From Dokdonia sp. Dokd-P16 (GTDB taxonomy: Bacteria > Bacteroidota > Bacteroidia > Flavobacteriales > Flavobacteriaceae), in NCBI RefSeq assembly GCF_003095655.1, contig NZ_CP029151.1, forward strand, positions 3,161,001 through 3,225,000: DNA of 64,000 nucleotides. Reading direction: 5' to 3'. The stretch's first letter is position 1, and the number at the start of each line of letters is the position of its first letter. Positions 44,458 to 51,787 of the stretch are shown piece by piece. The translations under genes and the position numbers were made by a program. The notes under the pieces were generated by a model. That model worked only from the letters and a program-made list of their open reading frames with translations, had not been told where the DNA came from and made no database searches.

Positions 44458-44607
44458 ATGCAAACACTCTATAAAATTCTTGCCAAAGTTAACAAGGCAG
44501 TACTTCCCTCCTATTCAAAACGTGGTCTTGACCTTACAAAAGCTAGTAAAGTACAGCTTGCTATTATCGGGTATAGAATCTGGGTTACAAAAAGAGCGTT
44601 AGGTTAA
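44458..44607 (+). CDS. Small conserved-looking protein, 49 aa
   Basis: MQTLYKILAKVNKAVLPS at the start and QLAIIGYRIWVTKRALG at the end; basic, with one amphipathic segment. I recall similar small flavobacterial proteins that databases call SsrA-binding protein, but 49 residues cannot be SmpB. Its stop overlaps the stop of the convergent ytxJ gene by a few bases. Not listed by longer-ORF criteria. Confidence 0.65.
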   Translation: MQTLYKILAKVNKAVLPSYSKRGLDLTKASKVQLAIIGYRIWVTKRALG

Positions 44608-44996
44608 ATCTTTTCGGCGAGTGCTTGTGCGCTTATCGCTCCGTGGCTGTCAGAATATACAGCTGTCCCATTCTTTATTAAAATCATCTGTGGACTCTGG
44701 TGTATTACTTGAAATTTATATCCTACTTCGTTAGACACTTCTCTGTACGCCTTAAGGTCTAAATAATAAATATCTAATTGATTAGGGTCAATATCGTACT
44801 GAGATTCTAACTGGCGTATTACCATACGGCTTATACCGCACGTTGTAGAATGTTTAAAAATTGCCTGTGGCTTCGTTTCAGAATCTTTTGCGATTTGATC
44901 GAGTTGCTCTAAAGTGGTTAATTGCTTCCAAGGCATAGGCGCTTTTTTCTCTTTTGGCTCCTTATCTCCTCCAAACATTGAATTGAATATTCCCAT
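44604..44996 (-). CDS. ytxJ: Bacillithiol system redox-active protein YtxJ
   Basis: 130 residues of the YtxJ family (thioredoxin-like): LTTLEQLDQIAKDSETKPQAIFKHSTTCGISRMVIRQLE, with a single Cys at TTCGIS in the CxxC position, then IYYLDLKAYREVSNEVGYKFQVIHQSPQMILIKNG. It acts in bacillithiol redox chemistry in the cytoplasm (monothiol bacilliredoxin). Its presence suggests that this organism makes bacillithiol. Its stop overlaps the 49-aa gene's stop. Confidence 0.88.
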   Translation of the reverse strand: MGIFNSMFGGDKEPKEKKAPMPWKQLTTLEQLDQIAKDSETKPQAIFKHSTTCGISRMVIRQLESQYDIDPNQLDIYYLDLKAYREVSNEVGYKFQVIHQSPQMILIKNGTAVYSDSHGAISAQALAEKI

Positions 44997-45042
44997 TGTA
45001 ATTAAGTTCTTTTTTACAAAGGTAGTCGTTGTGTCTGTGTTA

Positions 45043-45058
45043 CGCTTTCGCGAAAGCG
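45043..45058. repeat. TTTCGCGAAA palindrome, copy 17
   Basis: Perfect ACGCTTTCGCGAAAGCGT in the divergent ytxJ/clpB region. Confidence 0.95.
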
Positions 45059-45227
45059 TAAAATAGTTCTTAAATAAGTCATAAAGTCAGCTAAAATAAG
45101 AGCTTACAAGACATTTTGTCTACAAACTCCTGTGGAATAATAATTGACTATTGCATTTAAGAATTAATATAAATCAAGACAATCTAGAGATGCATTTCTC
45201 TCTTTATACGTCTTTTAAACATATACT

Positions 45228-47834
45228 ATGAATCTAAATAATTATACCATAAAATCGCAGGAAGCCATCCAGAGAGCGCAGCAAATTGCGCAAGAAATGG
45301 GTCACCAGCAAATAGAAAACGAGCATATTTTTAAAGCTATTTTTGAAATAGATGAGCATGTTACTCCATTCTTACTTCAAAAGCTAGATGTAAATATTCC
45401 GTTATTCCAGCAAGTTTTAGATAGCACGTTACAAAGCTACCCAAAAGTATCAGGAGGTGATATTCTACTAGGTCGTGAGGCAAATAAAGCACTCACGGAG
45501 GCTAGTATTATTGCTAAAAAAATGAACGATGAGTATGTCTCTATAGAGCATTTGATACTCGCTATTTTTGGAACAAAAAGTAAAGTAGCTCAAATCTTAA
45601 AAGATCAAGGAGTGACAGAAAAGCATTTACGTGCCGCGATTGACGAAGTACGTAAAGGAAATCGTGTGACTTCTCAAAGCGCCGAAGAAACTTATAATTC
45701 TTTAAATAAATACGCAAAAAACTTAAATGAGCTTGCTCGTAATGGAAAGCTAGATCCTGTAATAGGACGTGATGAAGAGATACGACGCATATTACAAATC
45801 TTAACGCGTCGTACCAAGAACAATCCTATTCTCGTAGGAGAGCCAGGTACTGGTAAAACCGCCATCGCCGAAGGTCTTGCGCATAGAATTGTAGATGGCG
45901 ACATTCCAGAAAACTTGCAGAATAAGCAAATATTTGCCCTTGATATGGGAGCGCTTATTGCTGGTGCAAAGTTTAAAGGAGAATTCGAAGAACGTCTTAA
46001 AGCGGTTATAAAAGAAGTAACAGAAAGTGATGGCGATATCGTACTCTTTATAGATGAGATACACACCCTTGTAGGTGCTGGAGGTGGTCAAGGCGCAATG
46101 GATGCGGCAAACATTCTTAAGCCTGCGCTTGCTCGTGGAGAATTACGTGCCATAGGTGCAACCACGCTTGATGAGTATCAAAAATACTTTGAAGCAGATA
46201 AGGCCCTAGAGCGTAGATTCCAGAAGGTAACCGTAGATGAGCCAGATACAGAGAGTGCGATTTCTATCTTACGTGGTATCAAAGACAAGTATGAGACACA
46301 CCACAAGGTGCGTATTAAGGATGATGCAATTATTGCTGCTGTAAAGTTATCACAGCGCTATATTACGAGCAGATTTTTACCAGACAAGGCGATTGACTTG
46401 ATGGATGAAGCTGCCGCGAAAATGCGAATGGAAATCAACTCTAAGCCAGAAGAGCTAGATGTGTTAGACCGTCGTGTGATGCAGCTAGAGATTGAGATCG
46501 AGGCTATAAAGCGTGAGAAAGATGAAGATAAGCTCAAAAGCCTGCGTGCAGATCTAGCAAACCTTAAGGAGGAGCGCAACGATCTTAACGCACAGTGGCA
46601 ATCTGAAAAGGATATTGTAGAGAGTGTACAAAATGCTAAGCAAGACATAGAAAACTACAAGCTAGAAGCCGAAAAAGCAGAGCGAGAAGGAAACTATGGG
46701 CTAGTAGCAGAGCTACGTTATGGTAAAATAAAAGAAGCTCAAGAGCATCTTGAGGAGCTACAAAAGGATCTTGCAAGTCAAGCAGATACTTCGCTTATTA
46801 AGGAAGAAGTAACTAGCGAAGACATTGCAGAGGTGGTTGCAAAATGGACAGGAATCCCTGTACAAAAAATGCTACAGGGAGAACGTGAGAAGTTACTCAA
46901 GTTAGAAGACGAGTTGCACAAACGTGTAGTGGGACAACGTGAGGCTATTGTTGCCGTAAGTGATGCCGTACGACGCAGCCGTGCAGGTTTACAAGATCAA
47001 AAGAAGCCAATTGGTTCGTTCTTATTTTTAGGAACAACCGGTGTAGGTAAAACAGAACTTGCAAAAGCACTGGCAGAGTACCTCTTTGATGATGAGAATG
47101 CAATGACGCGCATTGATATGAGTGAGTATCAAGAGCGTCACAGTGTGAGCCGTCTGGTGGGAGCGCCTCCAGGATACGTAGGTTATGATGAAGGTGGCCA
47201 GCTTACGGAGGCCGTGCGACGTCGTCCTTACTCTGTGGTGTTGCTCGATGAGATTGAGAAGGCACACCCAGATACGTTTAACGTGTTATTACAGGTGCTT
47301 GATGAAGGTAGACTTACAGATAATAAAGGCCGCACTGCCGACTTTAGAAATGCCATTATCATTATGACTTCAAATATGGGTAGTCATATTATAAAAGAGC
47401 GTTTTGAGGCGATTCCAGATGTAGATGCTGCGATGGAATCTGCAAAGATTGATGTTCTTGGCTTATTAAAACAAAACATACGTCCAGAGTTCTTAAATAG
47501 AATAGATGACATTGTAATGTTTAGTCCGCTTACGCGAAAAGACATTCGGGATATTGTGAAGTTGCAGTTTAAAGGGATTCAAAAAATGCTTGCACAGCAA
47601 AATATTACGCTAGACGCCACAAAACAGGCAATAGACTTTATATCCGAAGCAGGTTTCCAGCCAGAATATGGTGCAAGACCTGTGAAGAGAGCTATGCAAC
47701 GCGAAGTGCTTAATCAGTTATCAAAAGAAATTTTGAGCGGTAAAGTAGCATCAGACAGCGTGATACTCGTAGACTCCTTTGACGACAAACTCGTCTTTAG
47801 AAACGAAGGAGAACGCACAGGAGAAGAAGAATAA
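45228..47834 (+). CDS. clpB: ATP-dependent chaperone ClpB
   Basis: 868 residues, full length. An N domain (Clp_N repeats), AAA1 with GEPGTGKTAIAEGLA and DEIHTLVGAGG, the coiled-coil middle domain that marks ClpB (about 410-520), AAA2 with GTTGVGKTELAKALAE and DEIEKAHPD, and the C-terminal D2-small domain. It disaggregates proteins together with DnaK. No CIRCE-like or sigma-32 site is visible upstream; regulation is unknown. Confidence 0.98.
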   Translation: MNLNNYTIKSQEAIQRAQQIAQEMGHQQIENEHIFKAIFEIDEHVTPFLLQKLDVNIPLFQQVLDSTLQSYPKVSGGDILLGREANKALTEASIIAKKMNDEYVSIEHLILAIFGTKSKVAQILKDQGVTEKHLRAAIDEVRKGNRVTSQSAEETYNSLNKYAKNLNELARNGKLDPVIGRDEEIRRILQILTRRTKNNPILVGEPGTGKTAIAEGLAHRIVDGDIPENLQNKQIFALDMGALIAGAKFKGEFEERLKAVIKEVTESDGDIVLFIDEIHTLVGAGGGQGAMDAANILKPALARGELRAIGATTLDEYQKYFEADKALERRFQKVTVDEPDTESAISILRGIKDKYETHHKVRIKDDAIIAAVKLSQRYITSRFLPDKAIDLMDEAAAKMRMEINSKPEELDVLDRRVMQLEIEIEAIKREKDEDKLKSLRADLANLKEERNDLNAQWQSEKDIVESVQNAKQDIENYKLEAEKAEREGNYGLVAELRYGKIKEAQEHLEELQKDLASQADTSLIKEEVTSEDIAEVVAKWTGIPVQKMLQGEREKLLKLEDELHKRVVGQREAIVAVSDAVRRSRAGLQDQKKPIGSFLFLGTTGVGKTELAKALAEYLFDDENAMTRIDMSEYQERHSVSRLVGAPPGYVGYDEGGQLTEAVRRRPYSVVLLDEIEKAHPDTFNVLLQVLDEGRLTDNKGRTADFRNAIIIMTSNMGSHIIKERFEAIPDVDAAMESAKIDVLGLLKQNIRPEFLNRIDDIVMFSPLTRKDIRDIVKLQFKGIQKMLAQQNITLDATKQAIDFISEAGFQPEYGARPVKRAMQREVLNQLSKEILSGKVASDSVILVDSFDDKLVFRNEGERTGEEE

Positions 47835-47852
47835 AGATTGATTGACGATCAT

Positions 47853-47890
47853 GTAAAGTGGATATCTAGAGATAGGTATCCACTTTTTTT
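47853..47890 (+). terminator. Rho-independent terminator of clpB
   Basis: 10-bp stem AAAGTGGATA (47855-47864) and TATCCACTTT (47877-47886) followed by T-run. Confidence 0.85.
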
Positions 47891-47944
47891 ATGGCCTGAC
47901 TAGTAAGTTTTTACGGCTCTTTATGCGGTGACGAATACACTAAT

Positions 47945-48025
47945 AAGTGTATATTTAGGAAATCAATTAAAATAGGCACTACTGCACCGCACTGGGCTTA
48001 TGTAGAGGGCTGTTGACCACAATAA
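47945..48025 (+). repeat. Spacer 5' module, copy A
   Basis: GTGTATATTTAG, AATCAATTAAAATAGGCA, then ACTGCACCGCACTGGG, TGTAG and CTGTTG. It aligns closely with copy B at 48809 (AATAGGCA.TAC.GCACCG.ACT.G.CTT.TGTAG....CTGTTG) and ends shortly before the TTG start at 48044. Confidence 0.75.
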
Positions 48026-48043
48026 ACTAAAACAATCAAAACA

Positions 48044-48658
48044 TTGGATAAATATTTATATACATTATTAACATTCACTCTTTCAATAATATCCGGAGTA
48101 ATAGGCTACTATCTAAAGCAACTAATTGACAAGAAAAAATCTAAAAATCTAAAAATCTTAAATGTCGATTTGAGCATAGCTCAGGCCTGTAGTTTATCAC
48201 ACAATCCAAAAGGTTATTTACCTTCACGCCTATCAGTAAAATTGGAAAATCTTTCACAAACTGATATTACTGTTAAAAGTATTTCATTGAAACATCGTAA
48301 GCATTTGGATATTTTTCCAGCTCAAATGATAACGGATAATGAGAACACAATAAAACAATATGAAATCAAGACTTTTTCGTACAAAATGGAAAAAGACATT
48401 ATAAATCAAAACAGTAACAATGAAATAATAAACGTAAGGAAAAAGTTGTTAGAATTACCAACTGAATTTATTGGTACTTTATATTGGTATGTATTTAACT
48501 TGAAAGAAACTACCAAATCACGCAAAGAATTTGATAAAAAAATTAAAGGTTTAATGGTAAAAATATATACAAATATTGGCGAATATGAGAGAAAACTAAA
48601 ACGAAATGAACTTAATCATTTAAAACAAGCTTTAGATAAATTTTACCCAAACCAATAG
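48044..48658 (+). CDS. Membrane-anchored hypothetical protein, 204 aa
   Basis: TTG start (MDKYLYTLLTFT..), one N-terminal TM anchor (LLTFTLSIISGVIGYYL), then a soluble domain with KLENLSQTDITVKSISLKH (a small beta-sandwich look) and a basic, helical C-terminus. AT-rich compared with neighbours. No family recognised. First gene of the module-flanked island; no promoter of the usual kind is visible. Confidence 0.6.
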   Translation: MDKYLYTLLTFTLSIISGVIGYYLKQLIDKKKSKNLKILNVDLSIAQACSLSHNPKGYLPSRLSVKLENLSQTDITVKSISLKHRKHLDIFPAQMITDNENTIKQYEIKTFSYKMEKDIINQNSNNEIINVRKKLLELPTEFIGTLYWYVFNLKETTKSRKEFDKKIKGLMVKIYTNIGEYERKLKRNELNHLKQALDKFYPNQ

Positions 48659-48671
48659 CAATAATTACTGT

Positions 48672-48749
48672 GGGCAACAAAGAACTGAGTCAAAAAATAA
48701 GCCTAATTCATCTGCGCTCTTTACAAGTTTTTTAGCTGATTTTAACCTA
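48672..48749 (+). repeat. Spacer 3' module, copy B
   Basis: GGGCAACAAAGAACTGAGTC, then AAAAATAAGCC and TACAAGTTTTTTAGCTGATT. It is shared with copies C (49379) and E (50906). It begins 14 bp after the stop of the 48044 gene. Confidence 0.75.
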
Positions 48750-48781
48750 TAATTTTCATTAAAGGTTTTTCCTGACTTTAA

Positions 48782-48795
48782 GCTTTCGCGAAAGC
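48782..48795. repeat. TTTCGCGAAA palindrome, copy 18 (inside the spacer)
   Basis: GCTTTCGCGAAAGC at the junction of the 3' and 5' modules in spacer B; a degenerate copy occupies the same place in spacer C. Confidence 0.9.
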
Positions 48796-48808
48796 ATTAT
48801 CTTTCTCA

Positions 48809-48897
48809 AATACTTGTATATTTAAATCATAAATTAAAAAACAATCAAATAGGCAGTACCGCACCGAACTCGCTTTGTGTAGTTACCTGTTGCCATC
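48809..48897 (+). repeat. Spacer 5' module, copy B
   Basis: AATACTTGTATATTTAAAT, then AAATAGGCAGTACCGCACCG, CTTTGTGTAGTTACCTGTTGCC, ending 18 bp before the TTG start at 48915. The TGTTGCC (48888-48894) is the inverse of GGCAACA at 48673. Confidence 0.8.
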
Positions 48898-48914
48898 AAT
48901 TTAAACCAAACGCA

Positions 48915-49400
48915 TTGAACAAAGAAAAATTATCACAATTTGAAAGAATAAAAATATTTCTTAATGAATATTATTTTGGTTACGGAATTTTCTTCTCAAT
49001 CTTAAGAATTGTAGCTGGACCATTGATATTGATAATGGGTCTAAACTTGTATTATAATGGCAATACAAAACCTGGAATTGGATACTCTGGATTTATGATT
49101 TTTTTTGGAATTTACTATATGCTAAAACCTTTGATTATTATTCTAACCCAAAAGTCTTGGTTTCAGAATTTTGACCTTGACTACACAATTAATCCTGACA
49201 AAATTATTATTGAATCAGACAAAAGTAAATCTGAATTAGATTACTCTCACTTAAAAACAGTTCTGAAAAGGAAAACATATTACGCTCTCAAAACGAAATC
49301 AAAACAAGGAATTTATTTACCAATAAAACTTTTGGAATCGAACGAAATCGATATTCTGAATAAACTGAAAAACAATACAGGCAACAAAGAACTAAGTTAA
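48915..49400 (+). CDS. Membrane protein, 161 aa, reading into the 3' module
   Basis: TTG start. Two TM segments (YGIFFSILRIVAGPLILIMGL and PGIGYSGFMIFFGIYYML) and a basic PH-like C-terminal half (NFDLDYTINPDKIIIES, HLKTVLKRKTYYALKTK). The last residues GNKELS are encoded by the 3' module itself (GGC AAC AAA GAA CTA AGT TAA), so the reading frame runs through the repeat and stops there. Family unknown. Confidence 0.65.
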   Translation: MNKEKLSQFERIKIFLNEYYFGYGIFFSILRIVAGPLILIMGLNLYYNGNTKPGIGYSGFMIFFGIYYMLKPLIIILTQKSWFQNFDLDYTINPDKIIIESDKSKSELDYSHLKTVLKRKTYYALKTKSKQGIYLPIKLLESNEIDILNKLKNNTGNKELS

Positions 49401-49455
49401 AAAACAAGCCTACTTCGGCTGGGCTCAGTACAAGCTTTTAAGCTAATTTTGATCC
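49379..49455 (+). repeat. Spacer 3' module, copy C
   Basis: GGCAACAAAGAACTAAGTTA, then AAACAAGCC, GGCTGGGCTCAGTACAAGC and TTTTAAGCTAATTTTGATCC; the best-preserved copy. Its first 21 bases are coding for the 48915 gene. Confidence 0.8.
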
Positions 49456-49489
49456 ATAATTCACATCGCAGAGCCCTCTCCAATTTACC

Positions 49490-49502
49490 CTTCCGCGAAA
49501 GC
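49490..49502. repeat. Degenerate TTTCGCGAAA palindrome (inside the spacer)
   Basis: CTTCCGCGAAAGC, one change in the core, at the same relative place as copy 18. Confidence 0.65.
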
Positions 49503-49515
49503 ATCATCCTTCTTA

Positions 49516-49621
49516 AATACTTGTATATAAACGATCAATTAAAAAATAATAGAACAGGAATATTAGAAGTTCCGATAGCTATCGGGAGATGCGCTTGCTT
49601 TTATAGGGAACTGTTGGGATG
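49516..49621 (+). repeat. Spacer 5' module, copy C (partly diverged)
   Basis: AATACTTGTATATAAACGAT and CAATTAAAAAATAA match copy B; the middle has diverged and holds a short inverted repeat CCGATAGCTATCGG, then GGGAACTGTTGGGATG. It lies upstream of the toxin-antitoxin pair. Confidence 0.65.
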
Positions 49622-49684
49622 CATAATCACTCAGCAAACTGATAAAAACTCTTTTTGTATATTTGATTAGTTAACTCAATTAAT

Positions 49685-49903
49685 ATGGATATTCAATCAA
49701 CAAAAATTGAATTGGTAAAAACTATCTTAGCGATAGAAAATAGTGATTTTATTCAAAAAGTAGCTGACTTTGTAAATGCTGAAAAAGTTGATTTTTGGAA
49801 TGAATTAACTACTTCTGAAAAAGATGAAATTAAAGAAGGGATCAATCAGCTTGATCACGGAAAGCGAGTTTCTTATGATTCATTCTTGAAAAAGATTTCT
49901 TAA
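49685..49903 (+). CDS. Antitoxin of a type II toxin-antitoxin pair
   Basis: 72 residues; N-terminal helices (KIELVKTILAIENSDFIQKVADFV) and a C-terminal ELTTSEKDEIKEGINQLDHGKRVSYDSF, which matches the general pattern of RelB-like/Phd-like antitoxins in Bacteroidota (short linker ending in SYDSF). It presumably binds the adjoining toxin and autoregulates. The stop overlaps the toxin start by one base. Confidence 0.78.
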   Translation: MDIQSTKIELVKTILAIENSDFIQKVADFVNAEKVDFWNELTTSEKDEIKEGINQLDHGKRVSYDSFLKKIS

Positions 49904-50205
49904 TGGAAGTATTCTTATCTGAATTAGCAGAAAGAAAACTCCTGAAACTCTCCGAATATCTCTTAGAAACTTGGAATCTAAAAACGCGTGATAAGTTTAT
50001 TGAAAAACTAACTGTAAAAATTAAACAGATTTCTTATCAACTAGAAAGCTGCCCTCAATCTTCAGATCTCAAAGCCCTGTATAAGTGTGTTGTAACAAAA
50101 CAAACTACCTTTTATTATAGAATTTCGACAAATCTAAACGAAATTGAAATAATTACAATTTTTGACACAAGACAAAATCCTGACAAACTAAGAAAGGATA
50201 TTTAA
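49903..50205 (+). CDS. RelE/ParE-family toxin
   Basis: 100 residues of the RelE/ParE fold: MEVFLSELAERKLLKLSEYL, a long helix KTRDKFIEKLTVKIKQISYQ, CPQSSDLKALYKCVVTKQTTFYYRIS and the closing IITIFDTRQNPDKL. Length and C-terminal DTRQNP are typical. ParE-type gyrase poison or RelE-type mRNA cleavage cannot be told apart from sequence. Located inside the module-flanked island. Confidence 0.82.
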   Translation: MEVFLSELAERKLLKLSEYLLETWNLKTRDKFIEKLTVKIKQISYQLESCPQSSDLKALYKCVVTKQTTFYYRISTNLNEIEIITIFDTRQNPDKLRKDI

Positions 50206-50366
50206 AATACAACTCAGCATACATAAAACTGCTACGGCTGATTGCCAAAAAGCACAGGTTTCAATTATAGAAAGTTCAATTGTCATTGCAGTTAGACATG
50301 ACAATACATGAAGCGTCCCGATTACACTGAAAATTGAAAACTGTCTATGCGATGCGTGAAAACGCA

Positions 50367-50480
50367 AATATCTGTATATTTAAATAATCAATTAAAGAAC
50401 TACGCGATAGGCTTACTTGCACAACCAATAGTTGTTGGAGTTAAATTGTCTTTATTTAGGGGCCTGTTGGTAATAAATTG
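50367..50480 (+). repeat. Spacer 5' module, copy D (diverged)
   Basis: AAATATCTGTATATTTAAAT, AATCAATTAAAGAACTACGC, GATAGGCTTACTTGCAC, then CCTGTTGGTAATAAATTG up to the ATG at 50483. The CTGTTG end and the CTGTATATTTAAA.AATCAATTAAA block match copies A-C. Confidence 0.65.
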
Positions 50481-50482
50481 AA

Positions 50483-50884
50483 ATGATGATTAAAATCTGG
50501 AATTACATAAAGGAAAATAAAACTGTTAGTATTTTGAACCTAATCGTATTTCTGATTCTAATTGTTCCCAATTCTTACTCTTTTGGACATAACTACGAAA
50601 CGGAAGAATTACATTGGATTCCAAATTTTGTGTTTAAAGAAATTGACCTGATTGTATTTTATTTACCAATTCTGATTTTAACAATCGGATTTCAACTTTC
50701 TAAAAAAACTATTTGGAGAAATACATTTTTGATTTTGTTTATTGTTTTCTCAATTCTTTACTTTATTGGAGCAGTATTTTCGTTATCATTTCCAATTCAG
50801 GATTTTTCACCTGGAATTGGGAATTTATTGATTCTGACTTTATTTCCTCTAATTATAATTATTTTCAAAAGCAAACAATATTAA
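50483..50884 (+). CDS. Integral membrane protein, 133 aa
   Basis: Four predicted TM segments (ILNLIVFLILIVPNSYSF, LIVFYLPILILTIGFQL, TFLILFIVFSILYFIGAVF, GNLLILTLFPLIIIIF). Very AT-rich. No recognised family. It starts two bases after the end of module D and stops just before 3' module E. Confidence 0.6.
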   Translation: MMIKIWNYIKENKTVSILNLIVFLILIVPNSYSFGHNYETEELHWIPNFVFKEIDLIVFYLPILILTIGFQLSKKTIWRNTFLILFIVFSILYFIGAVFSLSFPIQDFSPGIGNLLILTLFPLIIIIFKSKQY

Positions 50885-50905
50885 CGCAATAAAAAGAAAA
50901 AACTA

Positions 50906-50940
50906 TTGGCAATAAAGAACTCAGTTAGAAACAAAATCAA
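50906..50940 (+). repeat. Spacer 3' module, copy E
   Basis: TTGGCAATAAAGAACTCAG, then TTAGAAACAAAA. It matches the start of copies B and C; the rest is not present, so the array ends here, before the TlpA-like gene. Confidence 0.7.
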
Positions 50941-51033
50941 AATTTATAGTGTCCTAAACTATCGTAACAAAATCCCCCTAACCCCCACTAAGGCACGATA
51001 AATGTATATAAGAAAACGTTTGTTACCATTAAC

Positions 51034-51041
51034 TATCTTTG
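51034..51041 (+). promoter_or_regulatory. -7 element TATCTTTG of the TlpA-like gene
   Basis: Exact TAnnTTTG 17 bp before the ATG at 51059. Confidence 0.5.
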
Positions 51042-51058
51042 TAACTCATACATATACC

Positions 51059-51787
51059 ATGAAAAACATTCCATTCCTATTTATACTATTTGTTGCGTTC
51101 TCTTTAAGCGCTCAACAAAACTACTATACCTTTCAAGGTGACACCTATGACGAGGAAAGCTTTCAAGCCAAACTAAAATCTATAGAAGAGGTTTACGGTG
51201 CGCAAGGAAGCTGGAAATACACAAAAGCCAACTTTAAAGTTCGCCATTCTCGTGTGCGACAAGACTCCATTATACAAGAGGTCGAGGTGATGCTGTCGCA
51301 ATCTAATAGCGCGCCTCTAGATATTAATGTAGGAGTAAATGGATTAATTAATAAACCTCTACCCGACTTTCAGCTGCAAGATCTTACAAATGGGCTTAAG
51401 TCTAAGGAGAGTTATAATGATAAAATCACACTCATTAACTTGTGGTTTACGAGCTGCCCTCCTTGTATCGCAGAGATACCTTATCTCAATGATCTCAAGA
51501 AACAGTATGAAGATCGCGTAAATTTTGTCGCTATCACTTTTGAGCCAAAAAGTAAAATCGACGATTTTTTAACTAAGAAACCGTTTGACTTTGAGCACCT
51601 AGTAGATGGTGCCAGCTATTTAAAGCAAGATTTGAAAACCAACACATATCCTAAGCTCGTATTTATGGATCGCAATGGTACCGTACGCTTTGTAGAAAAT
51701 GCGGTAATGGCTCAAGGCAGAGGTCCAGCAGCAGAGGTTACAGAAATCCTTAAGGAACATCTTGACTATCTTTTAGCAGATAACTAA
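51059..51787 (+). CDS. TlpA-family disulfide reductase
   Basis: 242 residues. Signal peptide to FSLSAQ; a thioredoxin fold in the second half with NLWFTSCPPCIAEIPYLNDL (CPPC near residue 131) and FVAITFEPKSKIDDF, VDGASYLKQDLKTNTYPKLVF. The N-terminal domain (DTYDEESFQAKLKSIEE) is of the AhpC/TlpA-accessory type. Periplasmic thiol:disulfide exchange is expected. ATG 51059 is preferred to the earlier in-frame start at 51002 because it starts the signal peptide. One-base overlap with the next gene (TAATG). Confidence 0.85.
   Translation: MKNIPFLFILFVAFSLSAQQNYYTFQGDTYDEESFQAKLKSIEEVYGAQGSWKYTKANFKVRHSRVRQDSIIQEVEVMLSQSNSAPLDINVGVNGLINKPLPDFQLQDLTNGLKSKESYNDKITLINLWFTSCPPCIAEIPYLNDLKKQYEDRVNFVAITFEPKSKIDDFLTKKPFDFEHLVDGASYLKQDLKTNTYPKLVFMDRNGTVRFVENAVMAQGRGPAAEVTEILKEHLDYLLADN

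Noticed and set aside
47945-50940. A classical integron with attC sites
   Set aside because: The spacer ends do not fit the canonical RYYYAAC/GTTRRRY cores and no integrase is in the window; only the general outline is shared, so I report it as cassette-like instead.
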